NCBI RefSeq assembly: GCF_008386695.1
Contig: NZ_VUOC01000004.1
Span: forward strand, 2,420,327 to 2,484,326
Direction: 5' to 3'
Source of the DNA: Chitinophaga agrisoli
GTDB taxonomy: Bacteria > Bacteroidota > Bacteroidia > Chitinophagales > Chitinophagaceae
DNA: 64,000 bases
Made by a program: the position numbers and the translations under genes. Numbering within the stretch: position 1 is the stretch's first letter; each line of letters begins with the position of its first letter. Positions 36,300 through 44,580 of this stretch are shown here, one piece after another. A model generated the notes under the pieces. The model was not told where the DNA came from. It was given only the letters and a program-made list of their open reading frames with translations, and did not search any database.

Positions 36300-37577
36300 A
36301 TGACAACGTCCAAGACAGTAGCTTTTCACACCCTGGGCTGCAAGCTGAACTTTTCAGAGACCTCTACCATTAGCAGGTTGCTGGAGCAGGACGGCTTTGT
36401 GAAGACAGATTTTGATGGTTTGGCAGATGTATATGTGATCAATACCTGCTCCGTTACCGACAATGCCGACAAAGAATGCCGGCAACTTGTAAGGCGTATC
36501 CAACGCCGGGCGCCGGAAAGTATGGTAGTGATCACCGGCTGCTATGCCCAGCTGAAACCGGAAGAAATTGCCTCCATCGAAGGCGTGGACCTGGTACTGG
36601 GCGCCGCCGAAAAATTCAATATCGTAGACCACCTGAAAACGCTGACCAAAGGCGATAGCACCAGGATCTGCTCCTGCGATATTGAGGACGTATCATCCTT
36701 CCATGCCTCCTACTCCCTGCACGACCGTACCCGCACCTTCCTGAAAGTACAGGACGGCTGCGACTACACCTGCGCTTTCTGCACCATTCCCATGGCCCGT
36801 GGTAAAAGCCGCAGCGACAGTGTGGAGAACGTATTAACACATGCCCGCACCCTGGCAGCCAGCGGCGTAAAGGAGATCGTACTCACCGGCGTAAACCTGG
36901 GCGATTTTGGCAAAGGCCTGCAGGGCGGCAAAAAAAGGGAAGAGACCTTTTTTGAGCTGATCCAGGCCCTGGATGCGCTGGACGGCATTGAACGCTACCG
37001 CATTTCCTCTATAGAGCCTAACCTGCTGAGCAACGAGATCATTGAGTTTGTAGCCAACAGCCGCAAATTCATGCCTCATTTCCATATTCCCCTGCAAAGT
37101 GGCAACAACGAGATACTGGGACTGATGCGCCGCCGCTACCGCCGGGAACTGTACGCGGAAAAAGTAGCGCTGATCAAACAATTCATGCCGCATTGCGCTA
37201 TTGGCGTGGACGTGATCGTAGGCTTCCCGTCAGAAAGCGATGAGCACTTCCGGGATACTTATGATTTTCTGCATGGGCTGGATGTGTCTTATCTGCATGT
37301 ATTTACTTATTCTGAACGCGCCAATACCCATGCGCTGGAGATACAGCCGGTAGTACCAGTGAACGTCCGGCATGAGCGGAATAAGATGCTGCGGAATCTG
37401 AGTCATAAAAAGATGCAGTATTTTACGGAACAGCACCTGGGACAGACGCGGAAGGTGTTGTTTGAAGGGCATGATAAGGAGGGGATGATGGAAGGGTATA
37501 CGGATAATTATATTAAGATTACGACGCCGTATAGGAAGGAATGGGTGAATGGATTGGTGGATTGGGAGTTGAGGTAA
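36300..37577 (+). CDS. mtaB: tRNA (N6-threonylcarbamoyladenosine(37)-C2)-methylthiotransferase
   Basis: Radical-SAM enzyme that methylthiolates t6A37 in ANN-decoding tRNAs. From the ATG at 36300 it has 425 residues; a TTG at 36288 is less likely. The N-terminal UPF0004 domain has the cluster cysteines in TLGCKLN, NTCSVTDNADKEC and ITGCYAQ. The radical-SAM motif is CDYTCAFCTIP (CxxxCxxC), and a C-terminal TRAM-like stretch follows. A TAATTTTG box at 36283-36290 could be a -7 promoter element, but its -33 partner is poor. Codon use in the last ~100 bp turns G-rich compared with the body of the gene. A terminator follows. Confidence 0.94.
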   Translation: MTTSKTVAFHTLGCKLNFSETSTISRLLEQDGFVKTDFDGLADVYVINTCSVTDNADKECRQLVRRIQRRAPESMVVITGCYAQLKPEEIASIEGVDLVLGAAEKFNIVDHLKTLTKGDSTRICSCDIEDVSSFHASYSLHDRTRTFLKVQDGCDYTCAFCTIPMARGKSRSDSVENVLTHARTLAASGVKEIVLTGVNLGDFGKGLQGGKKREETFFELIQALDALDGIERYRISSIEPNLLSNEIIEFVANSRKFMPHFHIPLQSGNNEILGLMRRRYRRELYAEKVALIKQFMPHCAIGVDVIVGFPSESDEHFRDTYDFLHGLDVSYLHVFTYSERANTHALEIQPVVPVNVRHERNKMLRNLSHKKMQYFTEQHLGQTRKVLFEGHDKEGMMEGYTDNYIKITTPYRKEWVNGLVDWELR

Positions 37578-37603
37578 GGTGGTGTTTAGGTTGGAAGATA
37601 TTG

Positions 37604-37635
37604 ACAGCTGGCGGGAGATCGCTGGCTGTTTTTTT
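37604..37635 (+). terminator. mtaB terminator
   Basis: ACAGC and GCG at 37604-37613 pair with CGC and GCTGT at 37620-37629 around a short interior mismatch, followed by an unbroken T run to 37635. It lies 27 bp past the mtaB stop. Confidence 0.78.
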
Positions 37636-37669
37636 ATGCCGTAACAATAGAGGTTGATACAAGCAAAAA

Positions 37670-37691
37670 AGTCCCGCCGCCAGGCAGGACT
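37670..37691 (-). terminator. Terminator of tRNA-Val copy 1
   Basis: A perfect or near-perfect 9-bp stem (37670-37678 with 37683-37691, one G-T pair) with a 4-nt loop, read on the - strand just after the tRNA 3' end and followed by six U. The same hairpin, differing in the loop, follows copy 2 at 54473-54494. Confidence 0.85.
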
Positions 37692-37695
37692 TTCG

Positions 37696-37770
37696 TGGGA
37701 GTTGACGGGGTCGAACCGCCGACCCTCTGCTTGTAAGGCAGATGCTCTGAACCAACTGAGCTAAACTCCC
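37696..37770 (-). tRNA. tRNA-Val (anticodon UAC), copy 1
   Basis: The - strand reads a 75-nt cloverleaf: acceptor GGGAGTT/AACTCCC, D-arm AGCTCAGTTGGTTCAGAGC, anticodon stem TCTGC/GCAGA with loop CTTACAA (anticodon TAC, valine GTA/GTG), and a T-arm with loop TTCGACC. The discriminator is A; CCA is not encoded. It is base-for-base identical to copy 2 at 54503-54577. It has its own promoter and terminator. Confidence 0.96.
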
Positions 37771-37814
37771 AATATCTTGAAGTCTCTATTAAGACGTTCT
37801 ATTCTAAGAGGTTG

Positions 37815-37845
37815 CAAATATAGAAAATTCTATCTTAAAGTCAAA
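37815..37845 (-). promoter_or_regulatory. Promoter of tRNA-Val copy 1
   Basis: On the - strand TTTG (37842-37845), exactly 19 bp, then TATATTTG (37815-37822): a full match to the Bacteroidota sigma-A consensus TTTG-N19-TAnnTTTG, 45 bp before the tRNA 5' end. Confidence 0.82.
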
Positions 37846-38287
37846 TTCAAAATATTTTTCTATTTGCTTCCGCGATGACTTTTCCAAAGCGGGAGTGCAA
37901 AGATATATTTTTTCTAATAATTGCAAAGGGGTGGGTAATTTTTTTGTGCCTCTACCCATTTTTTATCCAAACGGACAAATAGTTTTTGTCGTATTTAGTT
38001 ATCCGATCTGCCACTGTTCTCTTTTAGTTAATTTAGGTATACCATTAAAGACATTATTAAAGTAACTCATAACTGCTAAAGAAAGTTAGTATTCAATAGC
38101 TGTCTTGCCCGTACCATTTGTTAAATGTTTAACTCAATACCATGCCCATATTACCAGATCGATACCGTTATTCATTCATTATAACAGGAGAAATATTTGT
38201 CAGGCTGCCGGTAAAACAGTCTCTCCTACTCAACTAATTACCTTTAACCTATCTGCACAAAGCATTTAAAACCCTCTTAAAGACCAT
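37846..38287. other. AT-rich intergenic stretch at the island's left edge
   Basis: About 440 bp with no credible gene, between the tRNA-Val promoter and the AraC-type regulator. The composition drops from host-like to AT-rich here and stays so through about 51.7 kb. Some AT-rich blocks (near 38187) weakly resemble -7 elements for the regulator, but no full promoter match was found. No integrase remnant or direct repeat was recognised. Confidence 0.4.
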
Positions 38288-39274
38288 ATGAACTTACTTC
38301 CTTTTAACTGGTCTGCAGGAGAGCTTGTAACTTTGCCTGCAATTGATTCCCGTTATAAAAAACACATCATAGGTGGCGCCATTGGGTCAACCATCAAAGG
38401 TGCATTTGGCGTTATCCTAAAACAGCTGGTAGACTACGACATCCTGACCTTCACCTACTATGTAATTGTGCTAAGTATAGATACTATCCTTCAGGTAGAT
38501 ACCTCAGACTTCCTTCTGTCATTGACGTATATGCTGGAGAACGAAATAACCCAATCAGTTGATGGCTCCTCCATCGCGCTTTCATTAAGTGAGGGACAGT
38601 TTCAATTAGCCGGGTTGCCGCCAGATCAATACCTTATGGCTCTGACGCCCGGCATTTACAGGTTCTGCCGGTTAGATGTGAAACGAGATGTATTATCAGA
38701 GTTCTCTCAGCAATATGATTTCCTAAAAGAGGTGGCCCTCAGGGCGGAGCATAATTTACCGGTAGTATATCAAAAGGCGCCGGTCATTTCACATCGAAAC
38801 AGGCTATTGTTGGATAGTATACTCGCCAATAAGGTAAATGGTACCATTGGGCATATTACGATTGAGAGCAGTTCAAAAAGGCTATTGTTGTTGTCCTTAA
38901 ATGATCTCGAGGAACAATTTAGGAAATATCCTGTTTTGGGAAGCGACCGGGAAGAGTACGAAAAAATAAAAGCGTTTATAACAAATAATTTAGATAAAAA
39001 ATTGACCATTCCTCTTCTATGCAGCCATTTTAAGATTGGAAAAACCAAAATGCAGCAGCTTTTTTCACAGCTGTCTATGATGAGTGTACATGATTTTATT
39101 ACTATACAAAAGATAGAGAGATCCAAACTGCTGCTAGAAACTTCGCTTACTATAAATGAAGTGGCCATTGAGGTGGGCTATACGGAGCCAAGCAATTTTA
39201 TCAGGGCGTTCAAGAAGATAACGGGAATGACGCCTATGGTGTATAAAGCAAATAACGGTCAAATTGACTATTAA
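38288..39274 (+). CDS. AraC-family transcriptional regulator
   Basis: 328-residue regulator. The N-terminal ~220 residues are a sensing domain without a family I can name. The C-terminal ~100 residues hold the two AraC helix-turn-helix units: LTIPLLCSHFKIGKTKMQQLFSQL, then INEVAIEVGYTEPSNFIRAFKKITGMTP, the classic second HTH. It is the first gene inside the AT-rich interval, reads toward the kinase-LanC gene, and may control it or the opposing secretion genes. Codon use is AT-rich compared with the neighbouring mtaB. Confidence 0.86.
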   Translation: MNLLPFNWSAGELVTLPAIDSRYKKHIIGGAIGSTIKGAFGVILKQLVDYDILTFTYYVIVLSIDTILQVDTSDFLLSLTYMLENEITQSVDGSSIALSLSEGQFQLAGLPPDQYLMALTPGIYRFCRLDVKRDVLSEFSQQYDFLKEVALRAEHNLPVVYQKAPVISHRNRLLLDSILANKVNGTIGHITIESSSKRLLLLSLNDLEEQFRKYPVLGSDREEYEKIKAFITNNLDKKLTIPLLCSHFKIGKTKMQQLFSQLSMMSVHDFITIQKIERSKLLLETSLTINEVAIEVGYTEPSNFIRAFKKITGMTPMVYKANNGQIDY

Positions 39275-39663
39275 TTTTTGGCAGGATTGATAGTAGTTAA
39301 CCTGCAATTAACAGTAACTTCATATAGACGCAAAAGAGACGGCTAACGTATCTTTATTTGCCCATGATTATGAATGTAACCCGTTTTTATAAGCAAAAGA
39401 CAAACAGTTAAATCTGTTGACTCCGCTCTGCGGCCAATAAGTTGTCGGACTCATTTGATACGGAACCCTCAAAATTAAGGACCATGAACCACTGTAAACC
39501 TGTGCCCATCACTCGAGTACATTATATTATTGCCCCCCGACGAGTCGCGTCTACGGGGTTATTTGCTATGAAGAGAATGTTCTGCCTGTCTAGGTGGAAC
39601 AAAAATATCTGATTAGCATTCATCATACCGTCTTCATGGTAAAATCCGCTCAAACAATCTTTT
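39275..39663. other. Intergenic region with a GC-rich hairpin
   Basis: 389 bp without a credible gene. The only structure seen is a stem at 39535-39558: CCCCG and ACG pair with CGT and CGGGG across a 3-nt bulge. It could end the AraC transcript, although it is 260 bp past the stop, or act in the leader of the next gene. The rest is AT-rich. Confidence 0.35.
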
Positions 39664-39915
39664 ATGTCAAGAGAAATCTTTCACCGAATCCAAAGGATCG
39701 ATTATTTCATTAGAATAAAAAACACCGGTACACCAGCGGAGCTGGCAGAAAAAATAGGTATTTGCGAAAGAAGCGTTTATCTCTATTTGAATATAATGAA
39801 AGAACTAGGTGCACCTATAAAGTTTTCAAATTCCCGGCAGAGTTATTACTATGATGAAGATGGGAGTTTCATGATGGCATTTCATCCAAAGTGCAATGTA
39901 ACAACCCGCTTATAG
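39664..39915 (+). CDS. Small HTH-domain protein
   Basis: 83 residues. The HTH_11-like motif is TPAELAEKIGICERSVYLYLNIMKELGAPI (residues about 23-52), followed by a beta-wing segment (KFSNSRQSYYYDEDGSF), as in the DNA-binding half of WYL or DeoR-type regulators, but with no ligand domain. Many Bacteroidota have such stand-alone proteins near peptide or transport loci. It is 48 bp upstream of the kinase-LanC gene on the same strand and is probably co-transcribed with it; a local regulator role is inferred. Confidence 0.75.
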   Translation: MSREIFHRIQRIDYFIRIKNTGTPAELAEKIGICERSVYLYLNIMKELGAPIKFSNSRQSYYYDEDGSFMMAFHPKCNVTTRL

Positions 39916-39963
39916 CCAGTGTATTGGTAATATCGAGCTCTGATAATCCTACAAAATAATTAT

Positions 39964-42090
39964 ATGGAAGAAAATGAAAACCTTTATCAAGTAGCCGCCA
40001 TGCGGAATGACGATAAATCAAATACAGATAAGAAAATAATAAACCAACATTACCTCGTATTAAAGAAACTAAAAAATGACATAAAAGGAGAGGTAATAAA
40101 ATGCTTTTATATAAAGGGACTATTCAAATGGGGGTTATGCATCTTAAAAGAAGGGAAACGAGGCGCATATGTAGATAAATATGACCGCGACATCAGGGAC
40201 AGAATATTATGGCAACGAGAATTGCATTCTAACCTTACAGGAAAACTACGGCTACCAAGACTGTTAGACTCGTTTGAGGCGGATAATTCCTATTACATAG
40301 CAATAGATTACATAAATGGTAAATCGCTGGCATCGAAACGAAATGAGTATGGAGCCAAACTATGGAATCATTTCGATCAACACGAAAACAAGGCTATTAC
40401 TTTTTTGGACTATCTATTGCAATTAATTGACCTACTAGAACGTCTACACAATGAAGGATATATTCATCGTGATGTAAATACCGAAAACTTTCTTATAGAT
40501 AAAAAAGATAAGCTACATATTATTGACCTGGAGCTATCATATTCAATTTCAAAACATTCACCCTCACCGCCTTTTATGCTGGGCACTTTCGGCTATATGT
40601 CGCCTGAGCAATTGGCTTGCTCCTTACCCACTATAAAAGAAGATGTCTATGCTGTGGGAGCAACTATTTTCAAAGTGCTTACAGGAATAGATCCAATTAA
40701 AATTATCGATCCAAATTCCAACCGCACAGAAGAAAATGTACGTTTTTTTATTAGTGACGCAACCCTGGCAGGTAACATCACAAACTGCCTACTTACTGAA
40801 GCTGAAGGCCGTCCCGCTCTGTCAACAATAAAAAAGGCAATCGAACAGTATAAGTCTGACATAGAACACGTAACTCCTTCACAAAATCCACAAACAAATC
40901 ATTCGATTTCGCAAATACAGCTTAAAGAGACTATACAAGATGCCATACGCGCAATCTCATCGCCATTAATGGCTGACGAGTACATATGGTTCTCCGAAAG
41001 CGCACTAACTGATGGACAGAATAGTGAAGGCAGATTAGATAAAGGGTATTACCTCCTATTCAGTCGCGGTATGGCCGGCATACTATACCTATTAAGCGTT
41101 GCCAGGAAAACCGGCGCTAATATAGACAGTTCTCAACCATATATTTACAAAGGGATTGAACTCCTGGAGCAAGGGATTATTAATGATACAATCGACCTAT
41201 TACCAGGTCTGCATTTCGGTAGTGCCGGGATCTCCTCATCAATATCAATTTCAATACAACAAGGAATCTTATCTCCCGAAAAAAAATTCTCCAACTGGAT
41301 AGAAACCTGGTTAACCAGAAGCAATGACCAACTAAACTTTGCACATGGCATCGCTGGCCAGGGAATGGCTTATTGGTTGTGTCATGACCACATTGATCCC
41401 GGTCTGATGAAAAGCCATCTAAAAAACTACGTTGACCTATTGTTGGGAACGCAAGAAAAAGATGGCTCCTGGATACGACTAAATAGCCAAAATAAAAAGG
41501 AAAAAATTCCCGGATTTGCAAATGGTGTAGGAGGTATAATTTATTTCCTTTTAGAATATGCTCAACGATATGACAATGATACTGCCTTACACGGGGCTAT
41601 AAAAGGTTTAAATTGGCTAATGCGGCAGTCGTCCAGCAACCAAGGCGTTCTTTCCTGGAATACCCGGACCGACAGGGAAATTTCACGGTGGTGGTGCGAG
41701 GGCCCTCCTGGTATAGCGCTGGTATTCTTAAAGGCCTACAGTATATTGAAAGAAAAAACCTATGCTTCATTTGCCCGAGGAGCATTATACAATTATGACG
41801 AAAAAGTGGTGGCAAACAACTTAAGTCAATGTCATGGCATTAGCGGCTTGGGTGAAATCTATTTGGAAGCATTTAGAACGTTAGGGGACCGTCAATGGAA
41901 CGAACGGGCAGGATGGATTGTTAAAGTGATAATGCAATTAAAACAGGTTGACCCACATTATGGCACTTATTGGCTCGTGCAGAAAGCAAAAAGTCCCGTT
42001 CCCGATTTCATGGTTGGATGCAGCGGTGTCGTACACTTTTTATTAAGATACTGCAATCAAGATGAAATAAAGTTCCCACTTTTCTCTTAG
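39964..42090 (+). CDS. Kinase-LanC fusion protein (LanKC-like, without the N-terminal lyase domain)
   Basis: 708 residues. Residues about 25-300 form a protein-kinase domain: catalytic loop HRDVNTEN with D170 and N175 (the usual Lys replaced by Asn172), DLE (188-190) in place of DFG, and GTFGYMSPEQ (207-216). From about residue 360 an alpha-toroid LanC domain follows with HGIAG (461), WCEGPPG (C578) and CHGISG (C623, H624): all three zinc ligands are in place. Class III/IV lanthionine synthetases place a phosphoSer/Thr lyase domain of ~200 residues before the kinase; only ~25 residues precede it here. So it may cyclise or phosphorylate a substrate, or need a separate lyase. No clear precursor peptide lies next to it. 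A stem-loop follows the gene. Confidence 0.85.
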   Translation: MEENENLYQVAAMRNDDKSNTDKKIINQHYLVLKKLKNDIKGEVIKCFYIKGLFKWGLCILKEGKRGAYVDKYDRDIRDRILWQRELHSNLTGKLRLPRLLDSFEADNSYYIAIDYINGKSLASKRNEYGAKLWNHFDQHENKAITFLDYLLQLIDLLERLHNEGYIHRDVNTENFLIDKKDKLHIIDLELSYSISKHSPSPPFMLGTFGYMSPEQLACSLPTIKEDVYAVGATIFKVLTGIDPIKIIDPNSNRTEENVRFFISDATLAGNITNCLLTEAEGRPALSTIKKAIEQYKSDIEHVTPSQNPQTNHSISQIQLKETIQDAIRAISSPLMADEYIWFSESALTDGQNSEGRLDKGYYLLFSRGMAGILYLLSVARKTGANIDSSQPYIYKGIELLEQGIINDTIDLLPGLHFGSAGISSSISISIQQGILSPEKKFSNWIETWLTRSNDQLNFAHGIAGQGMAYWLCHDHIDPGLMKSHLKNYVDLLLGTQEKDGSWIRLNSQNKKEKIPGFANGVGGIIYFLLEYAQRYDNDTALHGAIKGLNWLMRQSSSNQGVLSWNTRTDREISRWWCEGPPGIALVFLKAYSILKEKTYASFARGALYNYDEKVVANNLSQCHGISGLGEIYLEAFRTLGDRQWNERAGWIVKVIMQLKQVDPHYGTYWLVQKAKSPVPDFMVGCSGVVHFLLRYCNQDEIKFPLFS

Positions 42091-42197
42091 TCAATAATCC
42101 TCCTCCAAAACACCTTATTCAATCTGAGGTACATAGCTCTACACATTCTTCCAGATCTTTCCCAACTTTACAAACCTTTTCACCTTTTATCTCATCT

Positions 42198-42247
42198 CGA
42201 ACTGCTTTTGGAAAAAGATACAAACATCTTTCCCAAAAAGCAGTTCG
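42198..42247. terminator. Strong stem-loop between convergent genes
   Basis: Arms of 22 nt (42198-42219 and 42226-42247) pair with only a small internal mismatch cluster and a 6-nt loop. It lies between the kinase-LanC stop (42090) and the convergent lipoprotein gene (42321). No U-run follows on either strand, so it could be a two-way terminator or another RNA structure. The rest of 42091-42320 holds no gene I can support. Confidence 0.5.
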
Positions 42248-42320
42248 CCCAAATGCCATTATTATAATACATCATAGCAAGAAAATATCCATAGATAACT
42301 GCTTGCACATTCCACATAGG

Positions 42321-42845
42321 TCAATTTACAAAGAAGCGTCTCAAATCATCATGTATTGTAATCGGTACGGTCTTCACCTTTACATACACTCTTTTGTTGA
42401 AGCTATAGTAAAATGTTGGATGAAGAAAAACAAGGTCATTCAGATACGCTTTGTTTTCGAAATCTACGAATACCTGACCATCCTTAACTGGCATATTTCT
42501 TTTATCACCAGAAAAATAAGCTTTAATCGCTTTCATCCCATTGCCAGTGATAATAGCAAAATGATGATTGTTCATTTCGTCCAATGCAGTATTCAAACTA
42601 TCAACAGATTTATCACGGCAATAATTACATGATGCATCTATTGGTATTATCATAAATGACAATGAATCGGACAGTCGGTTCTCAGGTATAGAATGTCCAG
42701 TCAAGTCAACAAGTTTATTAAACAAATTAGTTTGCAATGTATCTCCCTGAATAATTGAAGTCTGTAAGTTCTCTCTATGCCCGGAAATACATCCCATTCC
42801 TGCAAAAAAGAAAAATATGAGGTACTTTGATATTTTGAACATCAT
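42321..42845 (-). CDS. Small lipoprotein with a CxxC motif, function unknown
   Basis: 174 residues. Lipobox in FFFFAGMGC (Cys about residue 19) suggests a lipid-anchored periplasmic protein. The stretch IIPIDASCNYCRDKSVDSLN carries CxxC at about residues 73-76 in a position like the active site of thioredoxin-like folds, followed by a FAIITGNGMKAI strand-helix and a second half with FVDFENKAYLND. That pattern suggests a redoxin-type fold but I cannot assign a family. It is the last gene of the - strand run that begins with SusC and includes a TlpA-like protein. Confidence 0.62.
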   Translation of the reverse strand: MMFKISKYLIFFFFAGMGCISGHRENLQTSIIQGDTLQTNLFNKLVDLTGHSIPENRLSDSLSFMIIPIDASCNYCRDKSVDSLNTALDEMNNHHFAIITGNGMKAIKAYFSGDKRNMPVKDGQVFVDFENKAYLNDLVFLHPTFYYSFNKRVYVKVKTVPITIHDDLRRFFVN

Positions 42846-42871
42846 ATTACAAGATCTTTAAAAATTAATTA

Positions 42872-44077
42872 TTATTTTTTGGTAAGCACTTTATCAGCCA
42901 GATCTTCATAATCAAGCTTCACCAGATAAATGGTATCCTCGCTTCTTGTACTATCAGCCCTGGCATACATCCCATTAGGAGTAAATATTAAGCTATATAG
43001 ATTAATATTCTTATCCACAATAGATTCTCCAATAACCCTAAAACTGCTATCCATAATAAGAATGCTATGCTCTTTTATCAATTGTTTATCCGAATACTCA
43101 AGTCCGTTAATTTTCTTCTCCGCAACCCTTAAATAACGTTTCATGTAAGGATCGAAATAAACCGGCCCATATGAATCCCTCTTCAAAAAGGCTTTATAAC
43201 TACTTTCGCCATCTTTAATGTCTTCTAGAGTAAAAGATGGCATATTCTTAGAGACGCCTTGACTTCTACATGAATAAGAATAATGTGTCTTTACAAGATC
43301 GGTTACATAAATATTACTATCCGGGGCAAAACTAAAAACGAACTGCTTACTCAGCGGATTATAGCAGTATGAGGGCGCCAAAAACTGCTTATCATACATA
43401 CTATCCAAAGACCACTCTGGCAATTTGTATAACAGGGACGCTTTGGAAATATTCCATTCAATCCTGTATACGAGCCGCCACTTTTGCAAATCCCCTTTAT
43501 TGGTACAATCTAGCGTAGGTGATGCAGGCAAAACCAATTGATTGTCCACAAATACAGGCGGACTCGTATTTTGGAAAGAAGAGGATGCCCGATAGGGATC
43601 AAACAATAACCCAATACTATCCTTTACTGTTCCATTTGTATCAATTCGGTAAAGATTCATATTACTATAAACATAAATACTGTCATAGCTTTTGAAATAT
43701 ACTTTGGTTCTCAACAATGGCCTATAATCCTTAGCAATCTCTTTTATATTCAATCGCTTTATACATTCTTTTCGATGGAGATCATATATATTGAGTAAGA
43801 ATGTATTTTTATCAAAAAAAGCGAAAACCGATTGAGTACCCAGCTGTTTAAAATTAAAACATGAAAATTTGCTTTCTGTCAATGAATCAATAGGCAATTT
43901 TATTGTGTCTGTGGTTACTGCCACACCTGCAAGTTGATACCTGGCACTAAGGGGGATGTGGCTGGGTGGCGGCAACTGCGCTTCATTTCCGCTATAGCAT
44001 CCCATAAGGGTCACCCAAATAAATAGTCCTATTTTATAGGAATGCTGACAAACAAATTTTAACAAACAGGATTTCAT
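42872..44077 (-). CDS. DUF4221-like lipoprotein (predicted beta-propeller)
   Basis: 401 residues. The N-terminus has a hydrophobic segment ending VTLMGC (lipobox, Cys about residue 27). The rest is a series of short beta-rich repeats with Tyr/Phe-Asp turns, such as YDLHRKECIKRLNIKE, YVYSNMNLYRIDTNG and YVTDLVKTHYSYS, typical of the Bacteroidota DUF4221 / six-bladed-propeller-like lipoproteins. The function of these is unknown; they often accompany small exported peptides, as here. The gene is 26 bp upstream of the CxxC lipoprotein gene and 91 bp downstream of the 84-aa peptide gene on the - strand. Confidence 0.65.
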   Translation of the reverse strand: MKSCLLKFVCQHSYKIGLFIWVTLMGCYSGNEAQLPPPSHIPLSARYQLAGVAVTTDTIKLPIDSLTESKFSCFNFKQLGTQSVFAFFDKNTFLLNIYDLHRKECIKRLNIKEIAKDYRPLLRTKVYFKSYDSIYVYSNMNLYRIDTNGTVKDSIGLLFDPYRASSSFQNTSPPVFVDNQLVLPASPTLDCTNKGDLQKWRLVYRIEWNISKASLLYKLPEWSLDSMYDKQFLAPSYCYNPLSKQFVFSFAPDSNIYVTDLVKTHYSYSCRSQGVSKNMPSFTLEDIKDGESSYKAFLKRDSYGPVYFDPYMKRYLRVAEKKINGLEYSDKQLIKEHSILIMDSSFRVIGESIVDKNINLYSLIFTPNGMYARADSTRSEDTIYLVKLDYEDLADKVLTKK

Positions 44078-44168
44078 ACACTATCAAAGATTTATACATA
44101 GAAATACAAATAAAGCAGCTTTCCACCTTCTCAGTGGAAAGCTGCCAAAATTCTAGTTATACTATCTA

Positions 44169-44423
44169 TTAATGTATGGCATCACAAGCAGCTTTACTTA
44201 CGTGGCCTGCCTGGAAGTGAGCATTAGTAGTTCCTCCGTGAGTCAGATCAGTTTTACATGTCGGGTTGGTTGCAGTAACACAGCTCCAAACAGCTCCGCT
44301 CTGAATACAACGGCCATCTAATGCTTGAATGGGGGCTTTGGGTGCTTTCATGGAGGGAATAGCGAAAGCAGTAACGCTAGACATTGCTAAAATCAGCATG
44401 CCCCAAAAAGTTCTTTTTTGCAT
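44169..44423 (-). CDS. Exported four-cysteine peptide (DUF6520-like)
   Basis: 84 residues. The signal peptide (about 1-21, ending VTAFA) leaves a mature peptide of about 63 residues with four cysteines (C39, C48, C56, C80), probably two disulfides, and a His/Thr-rich middle (DLTHGGTTNAHFQAGH). It resembles the DUF6520 group of small Bacteroidota exported proteins, often found near TlpA-like oxidoreductases. It lies between the DUF4221-like and metallophosphoesterase genes on the same strand. Because of its Sec-type signal it is an unlikely substrate for the cytoplasmic kinase-LanC protein. Role: possibly a secreted signal, toxin or structural peptide. Confidence 0.66.
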   Translation of the reverse strand: MQKRTFWGMLILAMSSVTAFAIPSMKAPKAPIQALDGRCIQSGAVWSCVTATNPTCKTDLTHGGTTNAHFQAGHVSKAACDAIH

Positions 44424-44580
44424 AGTAATTACAGTTTTTATTAGTTAACAAATGATTGATCCGAGCGCTCAGGATACAACACTAAATTACTAACATCGGC
44501 TGTAAAGGAATTTCAGTTCATAAATTCGCTGGTAGGTCTGAAAATAAAAATTTGTCCAAGCATAATTTAACTCAACTTTA

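Noticed and set aside
37670-37770. Partial tRNA as an attachment-site remnant
   Set aside because: Both tRNA-Val copies are whole, with promoter and terminator, so neither is a truncated att repeat. They may still be recombination points.
42303-42632. 109-codon + strand frame overlapping the CxxC lipoprotein gene
   Set aside because: It is antisense to a gene with a lipobox and normal composition, and has no recognisable motif.
44169-44423. Four-Cys peptide as the substrate of the kinase-LanC protein
   Set aside because: It carries a Sec-type signal peptide and would leave the cytoplasm; no leader motif for a lanthionine synthetase is visible.
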